Source: Takakia lepidozioides
Lineage: Eukaryota; Streptophyta; Takakiopsida; Takakiales; Takakiaceae
NCBI GenBank assembly: GCA_030704615.1
Contig: CM060732.1
Span: 40,901,053-40,965,052, forward strand
DNA length: 64,000 nt
Direction: 5' to 3'
Shown: positions 1-11,100 of the stretch, one piece after another
Layout: every line of letters starts with the position of its first letter
Numbering within the stretch: the first letter of the stretch is position 1
Notes under the pieces: generated by a model
Databases searched by the model: none
Told to the model about the DNA's origin: nothing
Seen by the model: the letters and a program-made list of their open reading frames with translations, nothing else
Translations under genes and position numbers: made by a program

Positions 1-389
1 CGCACGACTGCTGTCAAGTTAAATAAACACAGTGTGAAACTAACTAGAATAAATATAGTTATTTGTATTTAATACTTTGAATTAGTTCAAGTGTTAAGTC
101 AGGTGTCAAGTTTAGCTTGACACCTGAACCATCTTATCTTCACGAGCTCGTCAGTCGTGCGACTCATCTCTCTCGAGTTGAGCCTGCACAGTCCCCATAG
201 CTTGGGGTGCCCCTGGCTCGACTCTTATTTTAACGAGTGATTGTATTGTATTTTGTGTTTTTGTGTCAACAGACAGACAATGTGAGTTTAATTTTCATAT
301 CTATTGTGGCACACTACTTTATTGTGCATATATGTGTGTTGTGGTTTGGACAGCGATGTAGTTGTGTAGCGATACGTATGCGCACGACA
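1..389 (+). repeat. Partial LTR of the gypsy family, cut by the window start
   Basis: Positions 12-271 match the LTR core seen at 38732-39061, 52562-52910 and 63460-63808. It begins TGTCAAGTTAAATAAAC and carries the 'CCCCATAGCTTGGGG' palindrome. About 70 bases of the core, between the GAGTTGAGCCTGCAC stretch and that palindrome, are missing here. Positions 305-389 repeat an 85-base module (TGTGGC...GCACGACA) also found at 38645, 63373 and 63811. The first 8 bases look like the end of another such module. Confidence 0.85.
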
Positions 390-639
390 ACAAATACATG
401 AGGATCGAAGATAGGGAATAAAAGCAGCCTAAATTGAATTGTAAGGAGAGCAAGGTGATCAATAGGTACAAACATTTCTATCTGATTGGGTTCTCTCAAA
501 AGCCTTCGGAGTATTTCTTGCTAGTGTCTCTGTGAAATATGGAAGTACTCCGCCATCGTTGGGATGATAGATCAGGGAGAAAATCTGTCCATTCAATGGA
601 TGAAATAAACTCACAAGGATAGCTCAACTTCCATCCCAC
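390..639 (+). other. Unassigned stretch, possible end of another LTR
   Basis: No coding signal is seen. It lies between the 85-base LTR module and a perfect primer-binding-site-like motif at 640, so it could be the 3' part of a retrotransposon LTR. No second copy is visible in the window to prove this. Confidence 0.3.
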
Positions 640-651
640 TGGTATCAGAGC
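640..651 (+). other. tRNA-iMet primer-binding-site motif
   Basis: TGGTATCAGAGC is the usual plant retrotransposon primer binding site complementary to the initiator methionine tRNA 3' end. No gag or pol reading frame follows; the sequence downstream is CACTA and LINE debris. It is probably a relic of a deleted element. Confidence 0.5.
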
Positions 652-829
652 CCCTGTCTTGTAGAAATGCAGAATCTGAACAAGTAGCAACAAAAATTTC
701 AATGTCACTCCCCTGCATTCACACTACACTGTGTTCATGGCCGAACGTGGGCAACCCTAAAGCAATTTTTTGAATTTTTTTAACTTTTTGCACTTTGTGT
801 CATTCCATTGACACAAGTGCTTCGTTAAA

Positions 830-1244
830 GATAGATGGATGAGGTCATCCAATGGATGAACCCATTTATGTATGTGCCTTAAGATGTCACTTGTAGTGAT
901 GTAGTCATATAAACAGAGCTGTGAAATCTCCTGTAGTCATCTAGTCATAAGCTTCTATATCAATGTGTACTACTGGTGTAGTCATTTAGTCATAAGCTTA
1001 TACGGCACATGTCTGACGTGTAGTATTGTGTATGACTACTAGTTATATAACCCAAACTTATATTCATGGTCAACAATGTTTGACCGCGGCTCCTAGTCAT
1101 GTAGTAAAACATATGACTGCATTAGATTAAAATATATTAAAATGCGCCCAACAATGGGTTTCATCACCTCGTAGTCACATGTATAATCATGGTTACCAAG
1201 GTTTATATCACCCGTAGTCATAAAAACGTTAATCTGTAATAGTG
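830..1244. mobile_element. CACTA (EnSpm-like) transposon terminal fragment
   Basis: Rich in the subterminal motif GTAGTCAT. It matches, in reverse complement, the region 51050-51560, including the segment around GATGAACCCAT and the terminal part. The right edge reads CTGTAATAGTG, a decayed form of the CTCTTGTAGTG terminus at 51050. CACTA elements end in CACTA inverted repeats and carry short subterminal repeats, which fits. No transposase is present. Confidence 0.55.
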
Positions 1245-1735
1245 CACAATCCAGCTGGAGATTCCCAAAAATTGGCTGTCTAATGGCCTCATCCCAAGAC
1301 CCTGGGGGGTTTTTGATAGAGATATTCACGAAGACGCATCCATGCCCTCCAAATGGCTTGCCAAGCCAAGGAGCCCGCAGACTGCTTGGAGTTTCGAGAA
1401 CCCCCCTCACCAACCAACAGAAATTGGGGACCCAAGCCGGGCTAACTTCCAGGGGCCAGCACCTGGCAAGAAGGCCCTAGGTATCCACTTACCTAGAAGA
1501 GATGTAATCTCATGATCCAGATCTAGGATACCTAGACCCCCCTCTTTTTTCTTTAAGCATAACTGGGACCAAGAGACCAAAGCACGCTTAGCAACCGAGG
1601 CATCAAAGGCCCCCCACAGAAAATTGCGAATCAAAGCTTTTATGGATTGGAGGATAGTAGGGCCTGGGTCCCAGACTGAGACGGGTTTAAAAAGTAAATC
1701 ATCATGGCTGGTACTATTAAACATATTCAATGCAG
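1245..1735 (-). pseudogene. LINE (L1-type) reverse transcriptase C-terminal remnant
   Basis: The minus frame 1730-1407 encodes a stretch with IRNFLWG, KRALVSWSQLC and KKEGGLGILDL. This is the conserved region just after the RT palm in plant L1-type retrotransposons, ahead of the zinc-knuckle domain. The match continues in another frame down to about 1250 (WDEAIRQPIFGN), so at least one frameshift is present. The fragment is truncated on both sides and ends at the CACTA edge. It is a dead remnant. Confidence 0.7.
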
Positions 1736-3570
1736 AACCAAGGAGCTCTGCTGGTCAACATATTAGCGGCCCGTTTAGACCTGCTCCCTGACTTACATTT
1801 TCAACTTACCGTTCCAGGACATGAGTATGGCTGAGAAGAGGGAAGGAATGTCTGTTGATGTAAATATGAGTGGTTGATATACAGAGGAATGCGGAGGAGG
1901 CTCAGTTCCAAATTACTACCCAGCTTCAGAACTGTTTGGCACTAAGAAATTGGGGAAGGAGAGTGAATTGGACGGGCAAGGGAGTGTGAATGCTGATCCT
2001 CTTCTTATGGATTCCTTCCTCCTAATCTAACATCATGGGAGCTTTGTAAATATCACACTGCAATGTGTCATGTTGATCTGGACCTGCCTCAAATTTGACT
2101 TAGCCAGATGGTATGTCGAGGACAAGGTCTCTGGACCCTCCTGATTATCCTCAAGTATCTTTTGATAATAAGAAATTCGTCTCTTCAAGAGCATTAGCCT
2201 CCTATATTATTTCACAAACTCCAGAAGCTTCATAAATGATAACAGCACACATCATCATCAAGATTTCCATTTCAAAATGAATCTGTAGGTAGTAGGTAGT
2301 ACCTAATGCTCTTGATGTTTTGGAACTAGTTACATCTGTTCTAGATGTCTTCACCAGAAAATCAATTGCAAAGTGTGTGGCAGCGCCTGGACTGTTGTCT
2401 TGATCACTTGTGCTGATAAGGCTTCAAAGCAGCCGATCGTCCAAGTTACGGTGTGGTGAACTTTGGAGATGTAAGCGACAAGTGCTACTACATTAGATTA
2501 AATAGGAAGACGGGATAAACATAAATTAAAACTCTACATCATATTAAGAATGCAAAGTATTCTTGTGAATTTAATATTCAGTACAAGTGCGAGTTGCTCC
2601 TTTATCAAATATTACCACGACACCAGGGTCGGCAGTTACCTTATCCAAATAAGAGACAGGCCTTCAGGAACAGGTCGAAATCCAAAAAGTGAGAAACTGT
2701 TTATAACATTCAGCGAGTGTGAGCTGAATTCCTTTACCAAATCAGAAAGGTGCAGCTACCAAACCAAGGCTAGTAGCTGCAACCTGCAAACTCTTACATT
2801 TGAGATACAAAATATCAGCTCACTATCAGCAACCAAGTTGTTTGCTTCAAATGAGCCTAGTGCATCACAACCTTTTTAGTGTCAATGAGCCACTGACGGT
2901 CCACCAGTTGTGCATCTGCATTATTGCGGGAAGAACATAAAACCCAAGCTGATTAAGCTGTAGTCTAAGTGCAATCCCAGAGCTCTCCCAGAGCAGTGAC
3001 CCCCCACGTCGTAGTCTGAGGGAATTCTTCTCTTACACTCAGAGATCCGTTGATGACCTGCATTACAACAACAGGAGCCACGAGAGCGAGTCAGAAAGCG
3101 GTGACTAACTCGATGAGGAAAGCCTCAGTCTCTCGGTATTAATGCACTTGTCTTTACACATTCCTCATGTTGCTCTACATCGCAATAGGGGCCAATGTTA
3201 AATAGAGCTCGGGATGATTACTCACATGGAGTAAATCTCATTGCTAACAAACCTTCTGCAGCGTCGGTGCTCATCGGGCTACCTATACTATTACTCACCT
3301 CATGACAGGCCAAGCATATTAGAAATCTGAATCTCACTTGAGCAGGTGCCAAGTTTTTCCTTTTTATCCCAAGTACATATTTCTTGAAAAATCCAAAATA
3401 AATCTGACCAATGCAGCCTTAAAGGTACCTAGGAGCTCGACACAACTTTGCGGTTCACATTCTTCTTATGGGCTTATGGGATCGAGCTTAAAACAGACAT
3501 GAGCGCAGCAAAATATACATGTTTGGCAACTGGTTAAAGACGACAAATCTGAAGCTTTGCCCGGGACGTT
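1736..3570. other. No recognisable gene
   Basis: A 109-codon open frame at 2550-2879 (plus) has no recognisable motif, transmembrane segment or repeat, and its composition looks like chance. I see no RNA gene or clear element end here. Confidence 0.4.
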
Positions 3571-3609
3571 TTGGTCAGACCAGCTGGGGAAGGAAGAGCT
3601 TGCCTTCAA

Positions 3610-3849
3610 TTAAGGGTTCACAATGCCGTCGGTCGCGTAGGTGAGCCCATCATCAAATTGGCACCCACATGTTCCAGATGCGTCGCAGACACAACGCAGC
3701 GGGGAGTTGCAGCAGGTAAAAGATCCACATGCGATCGAGTTGCTGGCGCACTGAGCTTCAACGTGGCCAGGGCCGTGAGCAGCCAGCAAAACGCTGGCCA
3801 GCAGCAGCACTGTGACAAACTGAGCGACAGTGTTGCTTGATTTGGCCAT
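3610..3849 (-). CDS. Small secreted cysteine-rich protein
   Basis: A 79-residue reading frame without a visible intron. Residues 1-32 form a clear signal peptide: a lysine near the start, then the hydrophobic core FVTVLLLASVLLAA, then a likely cut after VEA. The mature part of about 47 residues holds eight cysteines spaced C-x6-C-x4-CC-x5-C-x-C-x5-C-x-C, consistent with a compact disulfide-bonded extracellular peptide. The ATG at 3849 was chosen because the open frame upstream has only a GTG and would put 23 basic residues ahead of the signal peptide. A TATA box lies about 105 bases upstream. I do not recognise the family; the role could be wall, signalling or defence. It is the clearest intact short gene in the left half. 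Confidence 0.7.
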   Translation of the reverse strand: MAKSSNTVAQFVTVLLLASVLLAAHGPGHVEAQCASNSIACGSFTCCNSPLRCVCDASGTCGCQFDDGLTYATDGIVNP

Positions 3850-3949
3850 GCCCGCTTGCTCGCGCTCTCTTCTCCGATAGACTTGCCTTGTCCGATAACT
3901 TACTCTTCTCTCTCTCACGGGGCAGCTGTGGGAGGATCGCAGCGACCGT

Positions 3950-3960
3950 CGCTATTTATA
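3950..3960 (-). promoter_or_regulatory. TATA box of the cysteine-rich protein gene
   Basis: On the minus strand the sequence reads TATAAATAG, a canonical plant TATA box. It lies about 105 bases upstream of the ATG at 3849, which would leave a 5' leader of roughly 75 bases. Confidence 0.6.
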
Positions 3961-4709
3961 CCCCACCCTTGGCTTGCTTGCCTATAAGTGAGAGCTTCAT
4001 TCATCCAAGTTATTCATCCTAAGAGAATGGACAAATTTGGACCTCCAGAAAAAATATATATAACATATCCACAAAGAGACAGACGAATGACATCCATGCT
4101 GATGGCTTCATCTACGTGATATCATCCACATCATTCGTCGAGAATCAGTATACATCTAATTTATTCAATCCGTCAGCCGACGTCAATATTCTATTCATTT
4201 TTCGGAATTCGGAGATAAAAAACAAATTCAAATCCAGCCTGTCGGTGTGGGGTTCAATCCCCTGCTCGCCGTACCCGTACCCGATTCCTTCAAGAAAACT
4301 GCATTTGAGAGCTCTAGCCCTGACAAACAAGGACAGCCCTTCATTATGACGGGTGGGTCCACCCAGAATTCTCCACCCGTTCTGTCGGTATGTCGGAGGG
4401 ATACTGTAAGAATATTCTGGGATAATAATGGTGGACGCCGCCCTCGAGCCTATTCGGTTTCCAGCTAATTACTGTAGATAATTCTGTTATTGTATGTGGT
4501 GAATCACAAGTCGCCACCTGTGCTCTGGAGATACGACAGTGTTAGGGCTGCAAAGTTATGACGTCCACATCACGTCAGTATGACGTGTCAAAAGTTGTGT
4601 TCTCACATCTCAATTCAGAGACGTGCAGCTCGTTTTCCGTTGCTAAATGGAATGATGAAAACAAGTACGGTGGCTGCATGCTTGTAATTAGTGTATGACT
4701 TGTCCTATG
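3961..4709. other. No recognisable gene
   Basis: Only short, overlapping open frames on both strands with no recognisable motif. The first part is presumably the promoter region of the minus-strand cysteine-rich gene. Confidence 0.35.
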
Positions 4710-5474
4710 TTAACCTTAAAGGACAACGCGACCCGAATCGGGTCGCGTCAGTTTTTTCCCACGCTCCAGTTTGATAGTGGATGATAGTGGATGGAAGTGA
4801 ACCCTGAAGATAAATTGTGGATGTCAGAGAGGAGCACATGTGGGAATGTACAGCGCCAAAAAAATCATAAAGGCTCTGTTCCCTACAATTTTTCAAAGTG
4901 CCAAGGGGTCAGAAAATCCAGTGTTAGAGCACCATTGACCTGCCTACGTGGCAGCCAAATGGGCAATCTTCAAAGTAACATCTAGGGCTGAAAATTTATC
5001 ATAATCCCAAAATTTTTGGACAGGGCACTATGAAATTGTGAAAGAAGCCAAAACAAGACAATTGGACCCCCCAAATTTCACATACAAAGTAGCCTATCTG
5101 AATTTTCGGAATTTCTATCAGATTTTTGTGGGAGGCAGTGGTTTCGGTGCCATATAATCAGATTATGGAGGGCCTTTGTCTAGGAAGATTCAACTCGATA
5201 CTGTAATTTTATGGTCAAACCATTTTTTGCATGCAATTTTTGAATACATTTACAAATTGGGGTATATTATTTTGTTATAATATCCCAAATGCAATGGTCA
5301 ATTTGCGTACATTTTTTACAGGACGTGTACATAGTAGATATGCACATAAGGTTCATCCCCTTGGATGATTGGGGCTAGGATGATTGGGGCTAAGAAGTTA
5401 CACCCCCATCCATAAGTGTATATACACTTTTTTTAGTGGGCCCACCAAAAGTTAGCTCGTCCTTTAAGGGTTAA
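4710..5474. mobile_element. piggyBac-like miniature transposon
   Basis: The element is flanked by TTAA at 4710-4713 and 5471-5474. Between them the ends are inverted repeats: CCTTAAAGGAC on the left and CCCTTAAAGGAC on the right (reverse complement). TTAA target duplication with CC-starting ends is the hallmark of piggyBac. The interior of 757 bases has no transposase. A GCGACCCGAATCGGGTCGC palindrome sits just inside the left end. A truncated relative lies at 39804-40077. Confidence 0.5.
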
Positions 5475-5509
5475 CAACTGGTTTTAGTTAGGATAGCCTC
5501 TAACTGCCG

Positions 5510-5677
5510 CTCTATCACTAAAATCACTACTACTGTTGAAAGAAAACCAAGAGAGCTAGGAACCCTTCGAGTGCCTGTGAGGAGGTGAGGGCGCTCTATC
5601 ACTAAAATCATTACTACTGTTGAAAGAAGACCAAGAGAGCTAGGAACCCTTCGAGTGCATGCGAGGAGGTGAGGGCA
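5510..5677 (+). repeat. 84-bp tandem duplication ahead of the DYW remnant
   Basis: Two copies of an 84-base unit starting CTCTATCACTAAAATCA, at 5510 and 5594, with a few differences. The period is 28 codons, so it may have been an in-frame duplication within the upstream part of the PPR gene. Confidence 0.75.
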
Positions 5678-5997
5678 CTCTGTAAGGAAGGATGGAGATT
5701 GTTTCGGCAGATGAAGGCATTGGGGTATGTATCCGACACTCGCTTTGCATTGCATAATGTGGAGAGGAGCATAAAGAAACTTTTGTTGGCCACCAGAGTG
5801 AGAAGCTGGCCATTGTTTTTGGGCTCATCAGCACATCCGCTGGGACGCCTATTCACATCCACAAGAACCTTCAGGTGTGAGGTGATTGCCCTGATGGCCG
5901 CCAAGTTCATCCCAAAGATTGTTGAGCAAGAAGTTATTGTTCGGGATGCTTACAACTTTGAAAATGGGATCTTTTGTTGTGGGGAGTAGGTAAAATG
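5678..5997 (+). pseudogene. DYW-type PPR protein, C-terminal DYW domain remnant
   Basis: Pieces of a DYW deaminase domain appear in order across different frames: a PG-box-like stretch MKALGYVSDTRFALHNVE, then in another frame SEKLAIVFGLIS and GTPIHIHKNLQV, then KFIPKIVEQEVIVRDAYNF and a terminal CCGE just before the stop where DYW would be expected. DYW proteins edit C to U in organellar transcripts. The zinc-binding HxE is altered (QSE follows H in the shifted frame) and at least two frameshifts separate the parts. The final triplet is lost. It is a dead fragment of a real streptophyte gene family; the N-terminal repeats are not visible here. Confidence 0.75.
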
Positions 5998-6572
5998 GTG
6001 TGAGCTGCTAATGTTGACGGTTGCATTACACAATTGAAGCAGTTATCAAACATCGGCAGTGAAGTTATGGAAAACGTTGTTGCAGATTTGTCAACAGGCT
6101 ACAAAGAACAGCAGGCATAACTTATGGAAGTCTTGAATTTCTAGGGACAAGAGTTCTGCTCCAAAAAAAGACTTAACAAAGTGATTCCTTTTGTGTTTTT
6201 GTGTGGTTCATATCCACTAGAGTTTACCTACTCGCGCAGCTCACCTACGGGTATAAACTTAATTTATCACAGCTGCCATTGAGAGAGAGGGAAAAAAAAA
6301 ATGTACTCATAAGACTTTGTTTGCCGTACCGTTGTTGCCACAGACCTCTTTGTGAGGGGCTTACTCCAGGAGTGACTTACCTTAATATAAACAATTAGTT
6401 CGGGCTTTCACAGATTTTATCTAGAAAGCCCTTCAGACAAACATCAATATGTTGTGTGTGAACCGCCCAGCAAGTAGACCCCAACAAGGCCAGGGTTTTA
6501 GGCTCAACCTCGAGGGTTTGAAAGTTGGTGAGCACAGTGCAAATACTATGTTCTTGATGGTCCTGAAGAGGG
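5998..6572. other. No recognisable gene
   Basis: Holds one arm (6351-6410) of a diverged direct repeat whose partner is at 7266-7326. Otherwise nothing recognisable. Confidence 0.35.
6351..6410 (+). repeat. Diverged direct repeat, copy 1
   Basis: A 60-base segment starting TGTGAGGGGC and containing ACTTACCTT and TTCGGG recurs at 7266-7326 with several substitutions. The spacing of about 915 bases could reflect a small deleted retroelement, but no other element feature supports that. Confidence 0.45.
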
Positions 6573-6720
6573 TCACGGATGAGAATATCCCAGACATTGT
6601 ATCAAAAAATTATGGACGTTGTCTTCAGGGCACCCACCTTTTGGGAATTGACAATCTCCATTTCCTCTCTGCATCTGTTTGTTGTCCACAGGTAGACTCC
6701 CAGCCCTGAGATTTAATTTC
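6573..6720 (-). pseudogene. Possible LINE zinc-knuckle remnant
   Basis: The minus frame contains CQFPKGGCPEDNVHNFLIQC, a Cys/His arrangement like the zf-RVT region at the end of plant LINE reverse transcriptases. It is short, isolated and not confirmed by adjacent RT motifs. Confidence 0.35.
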
Positions 6721-7405
6721 ATTCTAGTGCTAAGGGTAGGTAGGCCCTTCAGAGCATCCTTAGACCCCGTGTCACAAACTGGAAACAAGTTCAGTAGAGT
6801 TTTATGCCTAATTACTTTGTTTTGTTGGGACATTAATTTTTCACGCTTCTGACATGGCCAAGTAGACACTTCAGCCTCCAACTTCATCCAGCAGGGTCAG
6901 TTCTTCCTGCCTAATATTCAGGTACTTGAAAATCTTCTCTACCTTTTCCGCCAAGACTTAGTCAATTTAAGAGGATGGTCTTGCTTCCAAGAAATAGAGT
7001 CAATCATCTTAGGGTATCTGGTTAGGCATGCAATTCATCTGACCTTGAACTTGTCAAATCAAGAGCTCAAGGGTGCTATGCCCTGAACATCAGCTGTTCT
7101 AGGTACTCCAAGGTGGGCCTAATATCGTTGCAAAGCAAGATCCTTCTTCAGAATTGAGTGAGATCCAAAGCTTTGCGTTTAGTTGTTTGAAGTTTGAACC
7201 ACATTTTGTGTATGTGCATTCGAGTTACAACTGATGACAGACCAAGATGAAATAAACATTGCTTTTGTGAGGGGCTCACTCTAGTAGTGGGACTTACCTT
7301 GGTATGAACAATTGGTTCGGGTTTCAGTCTGTGGATCCCTATTTGTGGTGATGTAATGAGGTGCACATTTATTTGACAACAAGTTTTGGTGTGTCTGATT
7401 GAAGC
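6721..7405. other. No recognisable gene
   Basis: No convincing coding sequence. The segment ends at the left target-site duplication of the large MULE. Confidence 0.35.
7266..7326 (+). repeat. Diverged direct repeat, copy 2
   Basis: Partner of the 6351-6410 repeat. Confidence 0.45.
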
Positions 7406-7414
7406 TTCTAGTCG
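7406..7414. repeat. Left target-site duplication of the MULE
   Basis: TTCTAGTCG here and TTTTAGTCG at 18984-18992 differ at one base. Nine bases is the usual MULE duplication length. Confidence 0.65.
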
Positions 7415-7925
7415 GGGGGTGCTATTCCGTGAGCCCGGAGGCGTGAGCCTGTGAGCCCAGGAAAGCGTGAGCCCAGCACAGGCTCACGCCACGTCAGCAT
7501 GCAAACAGTGCCTATTTCCGCGGATGTCATCTATTTCCGAGTGGTGTCACCTATTTCCGCGGGTTGATGTGGGTAGAATTGAGAATGCCTGAACAGTTTT
7601 TGATGAGGTGGACTTCACCGTGATGGATTCACCAACCATTCTTCTAGCAGGAATAGTTTGGGGACCAACTAGCAAATGATACGAGAATGCTCTACACGAA
7701 CCAAAGTGGTTTGTTTGTTTTCGCAATGTACTCAAGTCTGTGAGGTCCACAAAACACCAAATAGATTGAAGGAACAATCCAGGCAGTCCATGCAACCCCC
7801 ATCTCCAACAATAGTTTGTAACCATGAATGTGAATTCCACGCACACATTGCAAACAGGACAACAAGGACACATAACCATCCCATTTCAAATTTGGCCCAG
7901 AATTAAACCAAAAGAAAACTTCATA

Positions 7926-8190
7926 TCAAGTGTCGCAGTCATCACAATCAGTGTCCACCTCCTGTGCTATGTCATCTACAAAGATTCTGGCCCCAACACC
8001 ACGTGTTCTACGAAGGCCGTCGTAAGGTGGACTCGGAGTGCCATGAACGGACATGCTTGCTGCAAGTCCTCCGCATAGACAGGTAGCACGCAAGACCGAG
8101 GAGGACTGCAAACAAGTCCAAATAGGTGTGATAGCCCTGGAGGGCAAGTGGAAGCACGCGGACTCCTGCACATGTCCACAAAACCCCATT
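7926..8190 (-). other. Possible last exon of the cargo gene
   Basis: A splice-acceptor-like ATGTGCAG precedes 8165 on the minus strand. An open frame then runs to a stop at 7926 and ends in an acidic tail (FVDDIAQEVDTDCDD). The upstream exon can also end at its own stop at 8192, and the phase of a joining intron is ambiguous. I list it as a possible alternative 3' end only. Confidence 0.3.
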
Positions 8191-8191
8191 T

Positions 8192-11100
8192 TTAATACAA
8201 TGATGCAATGCACAAGTCCAACAAAGAGGATGTCTCCCATGTGCACTTTGCCTCAAGAACAGCGATTCTCGATATTGAAACAACAATGCAAGCATGCAGA
8301 GGTTGAACTTGCTCACAGGCAAAGTCGGAGTCCAGCTCCTTGTTAGAAGTCTCCTCTGTATCAGTATCAGCGGGACGGGGCTTCGGAAGGACTTGAGAAG
8401 TGTGTCCACCCAAACCCATCAGGAGGTTCTTGTAAATCTCAGCATCCCCTTCAATCCCAAAGAGATGTCGCGCACTGGCCTTGCAAGCGTGGTAAGGAGT
8501 ACCTGCGGTGGAATAGAATGAATGAAGCAGACATTGAAGACACATTCGGAACGGTGGGAAGTGCTGAAAATGCAAGCTCAATCAAACCTCATGAAATGTG
8601 AATGTTGAAGAGACGAACCTGTGCCCATCGACAAATCCAGAACTCTGGCGTCTGTGTAGGTGCAGCACTCCACAATCGTTTGAATGAAAGCCGGGCTCCT
8701 CTCCCTCGCCCCTCTCCAAGGAACCCCATTCCCCCTTCGCAAGCACACGTTGCTATCGACGTAGTTGTGATGCATGTCATCCGTGGGAGGATCTGTCATG
8801 TCATCTATGAACTTGGCCCCATGAGTGATGGCGAACTCGGTAATGCCGGCCGGAGTCGTTTGTGGATGCACCCGGACGAGACAAACAGCTTCAAACAGAC
8901 GAGTCTGCGAACATGACATACACAAGGAACTAAGAAGCAAAAAAAAATCGGGCCCCTACATATGAGTTCGAGCGACCTATACAACCCCATCCGAGAACAA
9001 CCAAGAAGAGGAAGAAGAAGGCAAACTCACCATCTCTCCCGGACGATCCCCCTTCGTAAGGTACATGCTGTTCACACAATTCCATGTCTTCACAACTCTC
9101 ATGCCCGAGGCTTTCAAATAGCTGGAAAGTGCACGGCGACACCGAACGTCGATGGACTGGATGAGCACCAAAACACCTGCATCGGACAGGAAGAAGTTGC
9201 AAAAGGAGAAAACCCACCGCCAGTAGCGCTCATCAAAAGCATTCCAACCCGGACAAGCACCCGATGGAGGGATATCCGGGACTGCCAACCCATCAGGGAT
9301 GTCCAAGATGATGAGTTCGGCTGCATATGGCTTCTCCTTCCCGTTCACCCAGGATTTGGTCATTTTAGCCTGCAAACAAAAATACAATGGAATTCTCACA
9401 AGTTTAGAAACAATCCATGCCCACAGCAGACAAAGACAACAGAAGCCACAGAACCCAAAGAGAACACGCACCGTGCTGAGGAACTCCACAATCCTGTCCC
9501 ACATTGGTGATGGCTCGCCCTTGTAATCAGATTTCTTCGACTCCATCATGGCAAGGAACCCGACGTTGGCCATCTCCAACCTGGTTGGGCGAATGACCCT
9601 CGTGGGATGTTCCACTGCATGGTACGGGTCCTTGGGATCAACCACCCCCTTGTTTTTTCTCCCGGATCCCCTACCATGCGGTGGAGTCTGCTGGACATGC
9701 TCCACAGGGCCAATATCTGCAACACTTCCCTGCCCTTGTGCCACCTTCCCTCTACCCCTTCCCTTCCCCACAACACCAGCAGCATCTTTTCCCTTTGCCT
9801 TTCTTCCTCTACCTGGGGTATCCTGAGCGGGAGGCTCCTTCTCTGCAAGAGTCCTCAAATTTCGTTCATGAATGTCGAGGTCGGCTGCTGCGGTAGTGGC
9901 TGCAATACGGTCATTCTCTCTCCTCAAAGACACCTCTGGAGCTGGGGTCTCAGAAGGAGGGCAATCCAGATACCAACCACAAGAAGAAAGATGGTCTGGG
10001 CCCCAGTCATGCAAGATCCCAGTAGTAAACATGGTTTGGTTGCCAGCAGGGACAAGCCACAGGTCCACGAAATCTGGATGTTTGTCCAGGCAATTCTCTT
10101 CCAGGAGAACAAACTTTATGTACCTGCAGCAATAGAGACAGCCTCATTTTACAATGGAAATATTGTGTGGCAACTTTTCCATCACACCAGGAAGACCCCC
10201 TTCAACAGTATGCCACACAACACATTGCAACCACAGCACAAATAAGTAGTGCAAGAGTGTGCACCTGTAAAGGCATCGTTTCCAGGCTTCCTCTCATTTT
10301 TCTTGCTGGTCCAGCTCATTTGTTCGACTGATGCCACCCTCCTTGCTGAACTCTCTAAAGAAACAAGAGTGCCACACTGTGGCTCTCCATTTCCTCATGT
10401 ATGCTTCGAAGGACACCTTCAGTGCTATCATACTGATGCCATAGTCAGCCAGCTGAGTATGCAGAACCGATCTGGCCCTTTCTTCCAACTGCAAAACAAT
10501 ACAAATGCAAGAATGAACCCAAAAGCAATCACAGCGAATGTAAGAGGCAATAGAAAGATAAGGACAGGAAAAGAGAAAAGACAGTAACACAGGGAAGGAC
10601 ATCACACCTGGCTCCAGTAAGTGGCCTTGTGAAGCCAGGTGTCCAGCACATTGTCACTGACAGGAATGACACGCTGGGTCTTCTTCTCTTTCTCCGGCCT
10701 TGGGAACATGTGGGTATCCCTAACTGTGGGATCGGAGTTCCATATCTGCAACCACTTCATCTTTTGTTCTGGAGACACAACGGCGGTAGACAACCTGTGC
10801 AACTTCTCCTGGGCCATTTATGGCTTGCCTGGCTTGTTATAATGGTTTTTTATCTCCAGGAGAAACTGCGGTCCGAATGATGGGTCGGCAATTCTCAACT
10901 GCTTCACGAAAGCACTCATTATAGTCCTTCTTGTAGCGGTCATCTCTTTCTGGATGCGACTCTCAACCCCCTTTGCTGTCCTTCTCTCCTCAGGGGTAGA
11001 GCTGTAGTATTCCAGTTTGTCACGCTCCCCTGCATCTGCAATGTCTTGCTGCAAGGGAATGCAAGAGAGTTGCATCAGCACAAGGTCAATGGAAACAAAC

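Noticed and set aside
5678-5997. Intact short CDS of 106 codons at 5669-5989
   Set aside because: The frame only partly follows the DYW domain; the conserved middle is in another frame, so it is a pseudogene.
9548-10245. Plus-strand open frames of 70-212 codons opposite the cargo gene
   Set aside because: They are antisense to exon 6 of the minus-strand gene, which has splice sites and conserved motifs; the plus frames have none.
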